A DNA stretch of 64,000 nt from Rhea pennata (GCF_028389875.1 NC_084670.1:36229155-36293154); one strand, 5' to 3'; numbered from the stretch's first letter, positions 11,101 through 22,500 are shown. A program made the numbers and translations. The notes: generated from the letters alone by a model not told the origin.

Positions 11101-12313
11101 ACAAGGAGCAGAAGAAAGTGGAGCTTTCCCAGCTTGTAAGTGCTAGGTGTACCCCAACCTGTGACTGGCGCAGGAGGATGGGTTGCAGGCATAGCTGAGC
11201 GTCTCTACCAAGGGGAAGTGCTTGCAAGGAAGCCGTCAGTTGCAGCTGTAGGTGGTAATGGTGCATTTAGCACTTACCCAGTTGTAGGGGCTAAATTAAT
11301 ATTGTCTGGTGGCTGTACCACAGGACCGTGGTTGTTACTGGGCAAAATGAATCTTCTGGGAATGGGGTTCCTGAAAGGACAGTCTTGGATAGAGAGCTAG
11401 GGAAGTAGGAAACTAGGAGTCCTCCAACTGCAGGAAAAAATCATCTCCGCACGATTAAGCCGAGGAATCTCCTACAGCTAGCCCCGCTCCTGCCTAACAG
11501 CAAAGCAGTTAAGGTTCCTCAGTGTAAGCTCCCTGCTCCTGCCATGAAACCTGTGGCACATTAGTCAAACAATTAGAGCAATGGGGTATTACAGGAAAAA
11601 AAAAACAAAAAACAAAAACAAAAACACTCACCATCTAACAGCCCAGTATGGCCTGTTTAAGGAAAGGATGAATAGACAGATAGATAAATAGACAGATGGG
11701 ACGTGCCACGTGACTCTTGACTATAGGACCTTAATTAAAGCAAGTGGCCCTTTAAGAGCCACCATTCCTTAATGTAGTAGAGCTAGCTAGTACAGTAAAT
11801 GAACGTGTTTTTCCGTGGATGGGCGTGTTAGATAGAAAAGCTATGCTCTTTCTAATCGCAATACAAGAGCAGGACAACCGCAATTTTGCTTCGACTTGGG
11901 GTAGAATCCAATACACTTTTAATGGCCCACCCCAAGGTTTTAGACCTAGTGCCACTGTTGCCTGGCAAAAAATGCACAAAGAGGTCCTTTATTTTTAGGT
12001 AGCTGATGGCTGGGAGGATGGGAGTCTGCGCCAGAATCTGTATTAACAGAGCTACAAAATAAGCCGGCACCTTCTGATAACACGGAATTGCGAGCTGTTG
12101 GAGGACGGTGGGGGTTTTGGAGCGCACGCGTTCCTGGAGCCAGGGTCCTAGCAAGACCTCTGTAGGATCGGCTGAAGAAAAAAGCAGTACGGAGCTGGGA
12201 ACGGAAGTATTGGGCAGCATTAACTGTTTGAAAAGAGGAGATTGTGACTTCCCAGCCTGTGGGTCCCAGCACCCTATGCACTCATTTACACCGCACATAG
12301 CCCCAGGTTTTGT
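11101..12313 (-). other. Unidentified open frames between the direct repeats
   Basis: The - strand holds overlapping frames at 12364-11852 (170 codons), 12281-11946 and 11979-11752 in three phases, a pattern seen when a once-coding stretch has taken frameshifts. A DSGAD word lies in the 12281-11946 frame near 12020. I do not recognise the product. An A-rich run lies at about 11598-11627; in the right arm its mirror is a much longer poly(T). The same frames, with small changes, are at 59930-60543 in the right arm. Confidence 0.4.
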
Positions 12314-12570
12314 AGTGTGGTCTCCGTATATTGCTGCCTCGCTTTGCTGAATCAAGAACCCCATATAACATCAGACATCTTCAGAGAAGTAAATGTTGCG
12401 ATTGCACATTTTGCTATTAAGCGTTGCGCTCTCCGTGTGTGGACTATCTAAACAAACCTGGTGAGAGGGTACTGGCCTCTGACGCGGGGTCCCCAGACAC
12501 CTGGTTCCCTGGGGGCAGCGGATGCCTGGATCCGTGGGGGGAGTGTGGTCTGGGTGCCTGGGTGCCTGCA
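12314..12570 (+). repeat. Diverged direct repeat pair, copy 2 (left arm)
   Basis: Begins TAGTGTGGTCTCCG and follows the same order of words as copy 1 (TGAATCAAGAACC, GCACATTTTGCT, TGTGTGGACTATC, then GGTTCCCTGGG). It runs straight into the GC-rich minisatellite block. Confidence 0.7.
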
Positions 12571-12744
12571 GTTAAGGGGCCCCGGAGGCCGGGGTCCCTG
12601 GGCGAGTGCAGCTAAGAGAGGCAGCGCTGTGTGCAGCGCTTTGCACAGGAGGGGGCAAGGAAGGGGCCCATGTTTCCAGGCGGGGGAGCGTACGCTTCCT
12701 CAGGTATGGGGCCGTGGGAGTCACTCCAGCAGAAAGAGCTGTGG

Positions 12745-13010
12745 GAACCTGCCCCAGGCTGCTACAGCAGGATCGTGCCCTGGGATGTGCCCTGGGAACT
12801 GCAGCGGGATCGTGCCCTGGGATGTGCTCTGGGACATGCAGCAGGATGCTGCCCTGGGCATCTGCCCCAGGACCCTGCCCTGGGATGTGCTCTGGGAACT
12901 GCAGTGGGATGATGCCTGGGCTACTGCACCAGGATGTGCTGCAGGATCCTGCCCTGGCCCTTGCCGCAGAATCTGCCTTGGGATCCTGCCGTGGGATCTG
13001 CCCTGCCCCG
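12745..13010. repeat. Minisatellite with CCCTGGGATGTGC-type core (left arm)
   Basis: The words GCCCTGGGATGTGC, CTGGGAACTGCAG and GGGATC recur about every 35-45 bases over some 260 bp, with imperfect copies. Open frames through it (for example 12461-13612) give repetitive Gly/Ala/Trp-rich text and are products of base composition. Confidence 0.8.
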
Positions 13011-13164
13011 CGCCGCAGCATCGGCCCTGCCGTCTGCCTTGGGCTGCAGCCCCGGGAGCGGCAGCGGCAGCGGCAGCTGCTTGGCAGCGTGTGTCGAGAT
13101 GTGCCCTGTGCTCTGCCCGCGCTGCCCAGGAGGGGGCCGAGGCCAGGCCTCCGAGGGGCCCAGG

Positions 13165-13380
13165 TGTCCCGGCAACGGCGGCCTCGCAGAACGCGGATGT
13201 CATGGCAACGGCGGCGTCGCAGAACGCGGATGTCGTGGCAACGGCGGTTTCGAGCAGGCAGCTGTGTCCGTTACGGCGGTTTCGAGCAGGCAGCTGTGTC
13301 CGTAACGGTGTTTTCAGAGCACGCAGCTGTGTCTGTAACGGCAGCGTCGTCCAAGGCAGCTGTGTCCCTACCGGCGTCGT
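13165..13380. repeat. CpG-rich 32-33 bp minisatellite (left arm)
   Basis: Two related units alternate: one built on TGGCAACGGCGGC and CGCAGAACGCGGATGT (33 bp), and one built on ACGGCGGTTTCGAGCAG and CAGCTGTGTCC (32 bp). Six to seven imperfect copies are visible. CpG density is very high, so this block with the adjoining GC-rich tract behaves as a CpG island and could act as a promoter for the + strand gene downstream. Confidence 0.8.
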
Positions 13381-13549
13381 CCGAGGGAGCCGGCGAGCGA
13401 GGAGGAGGCCTGTCGTCGGGGGACGCAGGTGGCAAGAGCGGCAGGCGACGGACACGGAGCCGTCGGAGGGCACCGGGCACCGAGGCAGCGCGGCTTGGGA
13501 GGAGCGGAGGTGTTCGGGCGGCGCCTGCCACGGGCAGGGGCTGCTCGCG

Positions 13550-13860
13550 GCTGCTCGCGGGGCTCGGCGAGGGGCTTGGGCTGGGGCCGGCAGCGGGGTC
13601 CCGGGTCGGTAGCGGGAGGGCGCTGGCGGCAGCGGCTGGGGCCGGGGTGGGGCCGGGGCCGGCGGCAGCGGCCGGGGGCCGGAGTCGGGGCCGGCGCCCT
13701 GGGCTGGGGTCGGGCCTTGGGCTGGGGCTGGGGCTAGGGATGGGGCCGGGGATGGGGCCTGGACCGGGGCCGGTGGCAGCGGCCGGGGCTGGGGATGGGG
13801 CCGGGGCTGGGCCTTGGGCTGGGGCCGGGGCCGGGCCGGGCCGGGGCTGGGGCCGGGTCC
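13550..13860. repeat. G-rich (GGGGCCGGGGCTGG)n tract (left arm)
   Basis: Nearly every 6-8 bases there is a GGGG or GGG run on the + strand, the pattern that can fold into G-quadruplexes. The two arms differ in length here by roughly 85 bp across this and neighbouring repeats, as expected of an unstable repeat. Assembly errors are also most likely in this tract. Confidence 0.8.
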
Positions 13861-13879
13861 TGGTCGGAGATTGCAGACG

Positions 13880-14290
13880 GAGATTTCAGTTGGGGTCCAG
13901 GTGGGGATACAGGACTGTGACCAGGTCGGGGATGGGGCTGTGATCAGGGTTTGGATCAAGGGCCAGGTTGGGGGCCGAGTGAGGGTATGGAACCGGGTCT
14001 GGATCGGGCACGAGGCAGGTCGTGGAACGGTCCAAGGTAAGGGTCCAGGCTGGGGACTGGTGTAGAGTCTGGGTCCAGGTTGGGAGCTGAGTAAGGGACT
14101 GGTCTGGAAACCAGGTCTGGGTTGGGGACCGGTCTGGGGTCCTGGTCTGGGTTGGGGGCCAGGTCGAGGACTGGTCCAGAGTCCAAATCCAGGTCAGAGA
14201 TTGGGAGTGTATCCAGATTCGGGCCCAGATTACGGACCGGGTCGGGGACTGGGCAGGGGTCGGGGGCCGGGACAGGGTGTGTGTCAGTGT
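13880..14290. repeat. GGTC/GGGTC-rich minisatellite (left arm)
   Basis: Short words such as GGTCTGGGTTGGGGAC, CCAGGTTGGGG and GGTCCAG recur every 18-26 bases. On the - strand they read as Pro/Asp-rich repetitive frames (for example 14362-13886). These are low-complexity artefacts, not a gene. Confidence 0.75.
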
Positions 14291-15829
14291 GGAGGTCCAG
14301 GCAGTAGGGCAAGGCCCCACAGGGTTGCAGTCCTGGGGAATGGGGAAGGGGTGTGGGGACACCCCAAACTCCCCCGTCAGCTCTGGGCAGCTGGACTGCT
14401 CCCAGGGACCCAGGCGTCCAGGAGGGGGCAGCTGCCCAGTGAGCAGCCCTAGTTTGCTGGGGGCAAGGGAGGAGAAGGGGGAAAAGAGGGGTCACAGAGG
14501 AAGAGTTAAGACAGAAGGGACACGGGAGGATGGAGTGTACTGAAGATAGACAAGAGATGGAGTGACAGCAGGGACATGGGAGGATGTAGGGGACAGGAGA
14601 TACAAAGGATACGGTGGGAGAGAAGGCGCATGGAAGGATAGAGGGGATGGGAGAGAAGGGGTATATGTAGGGACAGAAAGGACACAGGAGAACCAGTAGA
14701 GAGGAGATACCAAGGCTATGGAGGGACTGAAGGGACCTGCACGGAGATAGGGTACAGGACACTGGCACAGGTACGACTCCCCTCTCTGCAGGCGCCTCTG
14801 GCCTCTCCCCAGATTTCCCAGCGAGCCTGAGTTGAGCCCAGGTCTTGGGGGCTGCTCTCGCCACCGCTCTGCTCTGGAGGGGCTGCTGTGCCCTGAGCAG
14901 GAGAAGGCGAGGGGAGGTCGCGAGACAGAGCAAGAGGTGGTTTGGTGACGTTCCGAGGCTAAGTGTCCATTTGACTCCATCATTTTGTACTAGAATGTCA
15001 TGCTGATTATATGTATTGTTTCAAACACTTTCTCGTGCCTGCTTCCCTTTGCTGTTCTGTGTGCATGGAGAAGATGATGGACTCGACATGCTTCCAGGCT
15101 TCTCCCATTGCAGAAGGAGTACAGCTGCACTTATCTTACCCTTTCTGTGTAAGTAACGTATTTCACTCAGCAAAATGATGCCGTGGCAGTTTTAACTTAG
15201 CTGAAATAACTTCTTCCAAAGCCTACTGCTGTCTAAAAGCACTTGCATTATTGCTCTCTAATGATAACTTTCCTGTTGGCTACTTCAGGTGTGTCTGTTC
15301 CTGGGCCAGCATTGCCCGTGAGCTTAGCCTGTGGTCCTCTGCCACTACAGTAACTTCTGTTAGGATTAGAGCCAGCAACCGTGTTTCCTCTCCCTCAGCT
15401 TTGATTTGCTAAACGGAATTCTTCTGGTCTCCCGTTGCCCGCTAGGCATTTCATTTTTTGAGAAACAAAAACATTTGAGAAACATCTCAACATTTCCTGG
15501 GCCATGAATAATACTGAACACGGAGAGGCAAGGGAGCCCCGAACTAAATACACATTTACAGTTCTTCTGTTGAAAGACTTTCCGTTTCTCATCCCACTTT
15601 CTGGTATGTTTTTGCCTGCAAAAGGGCAAGCTGACACAGTCCGCACCTCCTGTGAAACTAAGGAACACTCGGTGGTTGTACTCCACGGATCCTTCCTTGC
15701 TATTTGTGAAGTAGAAGAACTGTATCTGACTCTACTCTTTTGTGTATATGCCTCATTTGGATGAAGTTACTAGGTAGGCACCAAGCTGCAGCATAATTGG
15801 GACTGATTGTTCTTGTTCCTTTTGATTAG
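14291..15829. other. No recognised gene (left arm)
   Basis: A purine-rich + strand stretch with loose 40-60 bp repetition (GGGACAC/GGAGAGA words, about 14480-14740) is followed by unique sequence. Open frames on both strands at 15366-15764 are preserved in both arms but match nothing I know. The area may be intron or promoter-distal DNA of the ATAD2-like gene. Confidence 0.5.
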
Positions 15830-15899
15830 GAAAATCTGGATACGTACTGCCAAGGAAAGCAACAGGAAGAAACTCAAGAACCCGAGGCAGAAATTGTCG
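15830..15899 (+). other. Candidate upstream exon of the ATAD2-like gene (left)
   Basis: A 70-bp block is bounded by a TTGATTAG acceptor and a GTTAGT donor and is open in one frame, reading ENLDTYCQGKQQEETQEPEA at its start. Acidic, glutamine-rich text of this kind precedes the basic YNLRQR-type exon in ATAD2 proteins. It ends with one base carried over, the phase needed by the 115-bp exon in the tandem units downstream. The mirror block is 56466-56535. Support is moderate only: splice sites and phase, no strong homology. Confidence 0.4.
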
Positions 15900-16440
15900 G
15901 TTAGTTCTGGCTTTCCGTTTTCTCCCCCGTGTTGCAGCCCAGAGCCTCACCTAAAAGGGAAACGAGCTGAACTACTGCAATTCTTTCATGGGCAAAGTGA
16001 AAACTCTGGGATTCTAAAGGCAAGACATTCCTCCATCTCTGATGAAAGAGGAGAGTGCTAGAGGGTGAGGGAGGGGGGCTGGTAGAGACCCCAGACTCCT
16101 TTCCCTGTTTTCCTTGTGCTCTGCCTGTGTGCCCCATGCAATTTTTATCTCCGTCATTCAGAAAGCAGAACTACTGTTTTGGTTCAGACAAGGAAAAGGC
16201 AATGCTAGCCAAGGAATAGAATGAAATTACTCGGAGTGGGTAAGCTGGCCATTGAAGAGGCCACGTCCATTCCTTACCTGGCATCCAGCTATTAATGTGA
16301 GAGGGTATTAGTAAGAGCTTGCTAGGTAGGGATGCTCCATGTTTGGCATTCCGACCATCTTTCACAGAAGAATTTCCAGTTCCTAAACAGAAGCTCCTGG
16401 CATAAACTTTCTCTGTAGGCATCAGACTCCTTTTTTCTCG

Positions 16441-16680
16441 TTGGGGAACTTCCCTGTTATTGCCCGTGGCAGAGCTATGGCAGAGGCAAGATCTGAAACC
16501 ACAGAAGCAGATGAAGTCTTGCTGCTGTCAGGACATTCCAAAAATGTCCCGGAAGCACTACCTTGCAATACTGAGAGGGAACTTTCTGAAATAGCTCTTC
16601 TCATGGTAGCTGCCTCGTTGCTAAGCAAGGTGACAGCAGAATGTGGCCCCTTGTTACGCTCATGGAGGCTGGTGGCAAGT
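16441..16680 (+). other. Open N-terminal frame upstream of the tandem units (left)
   Basis: An open frame starts with MGNFPVIARGRAMAEARSET and is acidic and serine-rich for about 78 codons. It is also present in the right arm (from 55321 on the - strand), where a 390-bp loss joins it without a stop to the 228-bp tandem units. In the left arm the frame leaves this segment and ends at 16719. Whether it is translated is unknown; there is no recognised domain. Confidence 0.35.
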
Positions 16681-16941
16681 CACCCAGCAATTCCACCAAG
16701 GCCAGACCTTTGCCCATGACCTATACGCACGCTCCTCTCTGCTGATTCCGAGTTTCTGGAATGTGTCATGCACAAATGGCTCTGGAGCTTTGGCAGCGTT
16801 TCACATCTTGCGTGTCATACCCATGCTGGTAACAATAAAACCCATCGCTATCTGTGTGGTACCTTTTGGGAGTAATACAACTTGCAGCAGTGTTTGAAGA
16901 GTTCAGTGTTGGCGACGTTGTAAAGGTTCTGCTCTAACCAG

Positions 16942-17960
16942 CTCATCAGAAGAAGGTGAAGAGCAAGAAGATGAAGAAGGCAAAGATACGTGCAGGGGCT
17001 ATAGGCTTAGAGAAAGGAAGGATCTTGTAGGTTATATGTGCAGTTTCTCTGCAGGGTTGATTTCTTGTGTATAGGGGGGACAGAAGTTCTTGAAGGAAAC
17101 TGTATAGGCACCAGGAATGATATCTTAGATATTGTAATTACAGGGTCACCAGAGGAAGATGAAAACCGAAAGGCGGCAGATGGCAAAGACCCTCCAAAGC
17201 AGTATAGCCTTCGACGAAGGCAAACTGCCATATGCTATCGAGAGCCACTGGAATGTAGGTTATGGGCACAGTTTCTTTGCAGGGCTGATTTCTTGTGTAT
17301 AGGGGACAGAAGTTCTTGAAGGAAACTGTATAGGCACCAGGAATGATATCTTAGGTACTGTAATTACAGGGTCAACAGAAGAAGACGAAAATCAAGAAGA
17401 GGCAGATGGCAAAGAACCTCCGAAGCAGCGTAGCCTTCGACCAAGGCAAACTGGCATATGCTATCGAGAGCCACTGGAATGTAGGTTATGGGCACAGTTT
17501 CTCTGCAGGGCTGATTTCTTGTGCATAGAGGGGACAGAAGTTCTTGAAGGATACCGTATAGGCACCAGGAATGATATCTTAGGTACTGTAATTGCAGGGT
17601 CATCAGAAGAAAATGAAAACCAAAAGGAGGCAGTTTGCAAAGACCCTCCGAAGCAGTATAGCCTTCGACCAAGGCAAACCGTCATATGCTCTCGAGAGCC
17701 ACTGGAATGTAGGTTATAGGCAGAGTGTCTCTGCAGGGCTGATTTTCTGCATTTAAGGGGGATATCAGTTCTTGAATGACAGTGTAGATGTGTGCACACA
17801 AATAAGAAATGTTATCTAGGTTCTGGAAGTACAGGGTTGTCCAAAGGGGGTGAACACCCAGAAGGCGAAAGTGGCGAGGATACTTGGAAGCAGCATAACC
17901 TTCACCCAAGCAAAACCGTGGTGCAGGATCAAGCTGCACTGCAAAGTGCGATATTCACAG
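16942..17960 (+). repeat. Tandem array of ATAD2-type basic-exon units (left arm)
   Basis: Five units start at about 16942, 17144, 17370, 17598 and 17835 (spacings 202, 226, 228 and 237 bp). Each holds an acidic stretch and then a basic segment such as YSLRRRQTAICYREPLE, resembling the basic arginine-rich box of ATAD2 N-termini. In units 2-4 this 115-bp core is bounded by an AG acceptor and a GTTATG donor. The first and last units are diverged. The unit from 17144 to 17370 is 226 bp, 2 bp shorter than its mirror, which breaks the continuous frame seen in the right arm. Confidence 0.8.
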
Positions 17961-18523
17961 AGCCTCTCTGAAGGGCCAGTTTCTTGTGTATAGGTGGGGC
18001 ATAATTTTGTGAACAAAAATCTATACACCTGCGCACCACGGTTATTTCAATTCCTTGCCTTCATTCTGCAAGTAAAAACCCCCACGGTTTTTCTTAGATG
18101 CCTAGTTAGAACTCAGTTTCTTCCTCTACTTATTGTTTACAGCTTGCAGTACCTTCTTGGGGTTTCACTGCTCTGCTCTTATCAAGGTTTCACAGAATAA
18201 GCTTTGCTCTTTCTGTAGCTGAACTTCCCAAGTTTAAAAGAAAGATGTCCACGCAGAAGTAAAACAAATGACCTGTGTGTCCTCAAAAGCATAGTAGCAG
18301 AGCCCGCTTGCTTTTTGTGCTCTGTTCTGACTTTCAGTTCTCCTTCAGAAGCAGGTGTGCATTTAGTTCACTTGCCCTGTGCCTTGGTAAAAAACACTGA
18401 GAACTTTCCTCTGGTCTGGAGTTCAAGATGGTGAAACCCATCCCACTTCCTGCCTTGTTGACGAACCAGCTGTACCTGAAAAGCATGTGATGTGCAATAT
18501 TCTTGTAAATGTTTTGCTTTCAG

Positions 18524-18635
18524 CGGAGTTGGGAGAAGCTAAGACATTTTGTTCAGGGCCGTCTTCTTCTCCCACACAAGGAGCTACATCTACATGTGCT
18601 CGGTCACAAAGCCCTGTCGGCAAAAGACCAAACAG
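18524..18635 (+). other. Candidate exon between the tandem units and the AAA region (left)
   Basis: A 112-bp block lies between TTTGCTTTCAG and GTTGGT. It is open in two frames; one reads GPSSSPTQGATSTC and then RSQSPVGKRPN. The Ser-rich, basic text fits the poorly conserved region before the ATAD2 AAA1 domain, but no residue pattern is diagnostic, and the phase match with the next exon favours the other frame. Mirror block: 53515-53626. Confidence 0.35.
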
Positions 18636-18894
18636 GTTGGTGGGCGTACAGCTAGTGACAGCTCTTGTTTATCGGCAGTGGTGTCACTCCCAGCACCGAG
18701 TAATGGAACAACCGTAACCCTTGTAACCGTGCCAGCCCGACCTCAGTATAGAGGCGGCAAGATTTTTTTCTTTGGGAGAGGTGATCCTCAGCCTTAGAGA
18801 GACTTCCAGTAGCCAGCAGTTTTCAGGAAGGCATGCTTTGGGGGCCAGTGATGAGACGATTCTGGAGGGAGTGGCTGAGATTCTGCAGCTGAAA

Positions 18895-18990
18895 TCATAG
18901 AATCACAGAATCAGTAATGTTGGAAGGGCCCTCCAGAGATCATCTAGTCCAACCTCCCCGCTCAGCAGGTCACCTAGAGCATGTAACCCT
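18895..18990 (-). mobile_element. CR1 LINE 3' end fragment (left arm)
   Basis: TCATAGAATCACAGAATC, then TTGGAAGGGCCCTCCAGAGA and ATCTAGTCCAACCTCC, is the reverse complement of the conserved CR1 3' terminus with its ATTCTGTG tip. The copy is severely 5'-truncated, as is usual for CR1 in birds. The mirror copy is at 53160-53255. Confidence 0.9.
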
Positions 18991-19430
18991 TGTGTTCTGC
19001 ACTTGAAGCCAGAATCCCCTTCCAGAAACCGTCACTAGACGATTTCATTGTGAAGTACAGAAATGATTTTCTTGACGCATGTAGGTAATTTAGTTAGAGG
19101 GAGAGTCTGTGGATAAATGTTCATGTATTTTTAGTTGCTTCTGGCACACGATTCAAAGTAGCTTCATTTCATTCAACATACAAGTGGAGGTGAGTTCTTG
19201 TTCCTATGGGAAATTCCACACAGCTGTGTTCTGCTTAGTGTAAATGGAGATGTTGGGAGCAATTGTGATTGTAAAGACAGCGCTGGCTATGACGCTCCGT
19301 ATTCCCATGGTCCGTAGGGCATTAAATCATCTGTATTTGTATCCAGTTTTGAATGCTACCCGTTGTGTAGTCTGCGCTGATTTTAAAGAAGACTGAGAAC
19401 TTATGTCTAGATAGTCTTTTCCGTCGGCAG

Positions 19431-19548
19431 GCTGCTTGACGCAAGCGGTCCAGCCTGCTGAAAGCTCTGCATTTGCTTTCCAAGCTCTGCGTGACGCTGC
19501 GTGGTCTGCCTATGGCAGGGGGCAGAAGTCTACGGGAAGCAAAGGCAG
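19431..19548 (+). other. ATAD2: Exon before AAA1, left copy
   Basis: Flanked by a GTCGGCAG acceptor and a GTGTGC donor and open in one frame: it starts [14 protein letters not shown] and ends [11 protein letters not shown] plus AG. The two trailing bases (AG) fit both the right-arm next exon (giving Arg-Cys-Leu-Pro) and, in the left arm, the Walker A exon (giving Arg-Gly-Cys-Leu). The text is not conserved enough to identify alone; the phase match is the main support. Mirror: 52602-52719. Confidence 0.6.
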
Positions 19549-22500
19549 GTGTGCTGGCCAGTCATGCTGGCCATTCCTTGTGCGGCTGCTTTGGGCAGCA
19601 GCTTTGAACATTAAGTGCAGAGGAAAGCAGGGGGCATAAGGGGGGCACTCCTAGACTATGGTGACTTTGCACTGCTCTGGCAAGCCATATGAAAATAAAT
19701 CAGACTTGTTAGAAGCACTGTGGTGGGGGTTTTTCAGTCACTCAAATCCTGACACGTCTTTCCTCTTGGAACTGAGATCACTAGTTCTGCCTGGAAGCGT
19801 TCCGAAACAAGGAAGCTTCCCAACCAAGTGTTCATGGCCCTATTGCTGACAAAGGCTCTTTGGATTCTGTGAGCAGCTAGAGCATGGAGAATGACGGCTA
19901 TTGCTGGGTCTGAGCACTTAGGGATGTAAAAATGATCACTCAGCTAGTCTAATGAAACAGAGGCCCACCCGTCTTTCTTTATTCTTGGCTATTGAAGACA
20001 AATCAATTCCCATGACTATTTTACTTTCTGGGAAGTTTATGCAAGTTTGTAAGTGCTCCTTGAAGGCTGTTAGTGTCAAGTCTTGCCTCTTGTGAGAGCT
20101 TGCACCTGTTTTGACTTTTCTGCCACTTGAGCTCTGCCTGCTGCTACTCCTGGAAGTACTGGAAGTGTTTTAGTTAGGAGGAAAGGCTTGTTTGCTTTAG
20201 GGGTGGGGCTTGTAGTAGGCACTTTTTGGTGTTTTGGTCAGAGCCATGCAACTCTCTCCTTTTTCATTATTTATTTATTTATATTTTCATTTTTCGTTAC
20301 AGAGGCTGTCTATTCTATGGCCCACCAGGGACTGGAAAGACCCTGGTAGCTCGGGCACTTGCTAACGAATGCAGCCAAGGCGACAGGAGAATTTCCTTCT
20401 TCATGAGGAAAGGTGCTGACTGCCTGAGTGAATGGGTGGGAGAATCTGAGCGCCAGCTCCGTTTATTATTTGAGCAGGTAAGGTGGAAATGTGCACTCTG
20501 TTGTGTCAGAGCGGTGCTGGAGTAGTTCTGTGCTGGATGTCTTCCCGGAGAACTCGGTCTTCTGCGTATTTGGTTGGTTTCTCCCACTGAAGTGGGAATG
20601 TTAGTGTTTCCTTTCTCAGTGTCATCCTGCTTTGGATCAGCGGCTTGGAATCTTGCAGGTGTGCTGGCAAAGACGTATCAATAAGCAGGAGAATTCACTA
20701 GATCAAAGATTCCCTCCTCCTCCTGCTCCCCTGCCATACTACACAGACACACACACAAAACAAAAAAAGCCACCCTCACCCCACCCCCCAAAAAACAAAA
20801 ACAAACAAACAAACAAAAAAAAACCCCAGCACATGGTCATTGAATCATTGCACTGGCAGCTTGCCTCCAGAGCCTGTAATTGAGTTACTGAAGGCCTGAC
20901 TCTGCTCTCTGGTTGCCCAGCAGCTGTGCAAATTCCTGGAGCCATCTGTTCCCAGGAGCAGTCACAGCTGCTTGGCGCAGGCTGCTGGCTTCTGTTACTT
21001 GTGCCACTTACCCCTTTGTCTCAGAGAGCAGAGGTCCCTGATGGTGCTCTGAAAGTCCAGGGCTGGTGACTTTGCAGCCACAGTGTTTTTTCATGCCTGT
21101 CCCCTTTGAGTAGTGCTGTGTTCTACCTAGGCCACAGTTGCAGTGTCTGCGCTTTCCTTCCAGGCCTACAAGATGCGGCCTTCAATTATTTTCTTTGATG
21201 AGATAGATGGTCTTGCCCCTGTGCGGTCCAGTCACCAGGATCAAATTCATAGGTATGGCACTTTTCTTTCTTCTTTTCTCTTTCTTTTCTTCTGCATTTA
21301 CACGCAATCTGTTTGATTTCTGCAAAAAGAAGACCAGCCTGGTGCCTTTACATGACACACTAATTCATGCTGAAATCTTAGAGCACCATGATGCTCAGCC
21401 TCAGGTGATTTTACACACCGGAGCTGAAAAGCACGTGCTAAGCTGGGTGTCAGCACAAGGTCTCTGGTTACCCTGTGTGCTGTTTGTTTGTCTTGACGTG
21501 AGTCCTTCCACTAACCAACATCTCATCCAGAAGAGCTTATCCTTTGGAGTGGCCACTGGAGAAAGTCATGCCGAATGGAGCAGCACTTCCCAAACCAGTG
21601 AATCAACCCTTGTTCTTTTGTTAGTTCTCTTGTCACAACGCTTCTGGCGCTTATGGATGGCTTAGAGAGCAGAGGAGAGATTGTGGTCATTGGAGCCACC
21701 AACAGACTCGACTCCCTAGACCCTGCTTTGCGGAGGCCGGGTCGTTTTGACAGAGAGTTCCTTTTCGCCTTGCCCAATAAAGAGGTAAGACCCCTTTTAG
21801 TCACCCTCCTGCTAATGTGGCCAAGTCTTTCTTTGCAAGACAACCGTGCACCCACGCAGTACCGCAGAGCAGGGAAGAAGGGAAGAAATGGTGCCCACGT
21901 GTTTGTCTGCTCTCATGAGCAGCAGAGAGGGTAGCATGAAACAGAGTTATCGTATGATTCGCTCCTGTAGAAGTCATCTCAAAATCCCTCCTGTGATTAG
22001 TCCTTGTAGCAGGGAACACTTGAGTGCATCTCTGGCAAAGATCGGAGGTGAAACACAGGCAAAGCCTGACATTTTCTGGGCTAGCGCTTTGAGCCACAGT
22101 TTTCGTTCCTCTTGGTAGGACTTGTAGCAACTTGAAAGAGAGCGCTGGCACTACTTTGCAGAACAACCTGTGAGAACGGCAGACTTGATTAACTGATGAG
22201 TCTGTCACCATGAAGTTTTGATGAATTGGAGAGGGTCTTCTCTGAGGATTTGAGAATCTTCTCTGAGGAATCTCTTTCCACCTAAGCTTTAGACTACCTT
22301 TTTTCCCCCAAGAGCGTTCAGTCTCATACCTGTGGAGACTCGCCTCTTTATAGATGCCGGAAATGCCTTTCGTTTGCTTCCTGCTCCTCACAAAGAGCTG
22401 AACGTGGCAAACTGAGAATCACTGAACTTGGGAGAGCAGGCAGTGCGTTAAGAGAACTCTAAAGTTCCTGCCTTTCTAGCAGTGTAAAACTGGCAGTTAT

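Noticed and set aside
12461-13943. Long open frames (383-445 codons) through the GC-rich block, and their mirrors at 57432-59833
   Set aside because: Text is repetitive Gly/Ala/Arg/Pro produced by minisatellites; several frames on both strands are open at once, no domain or splice support.
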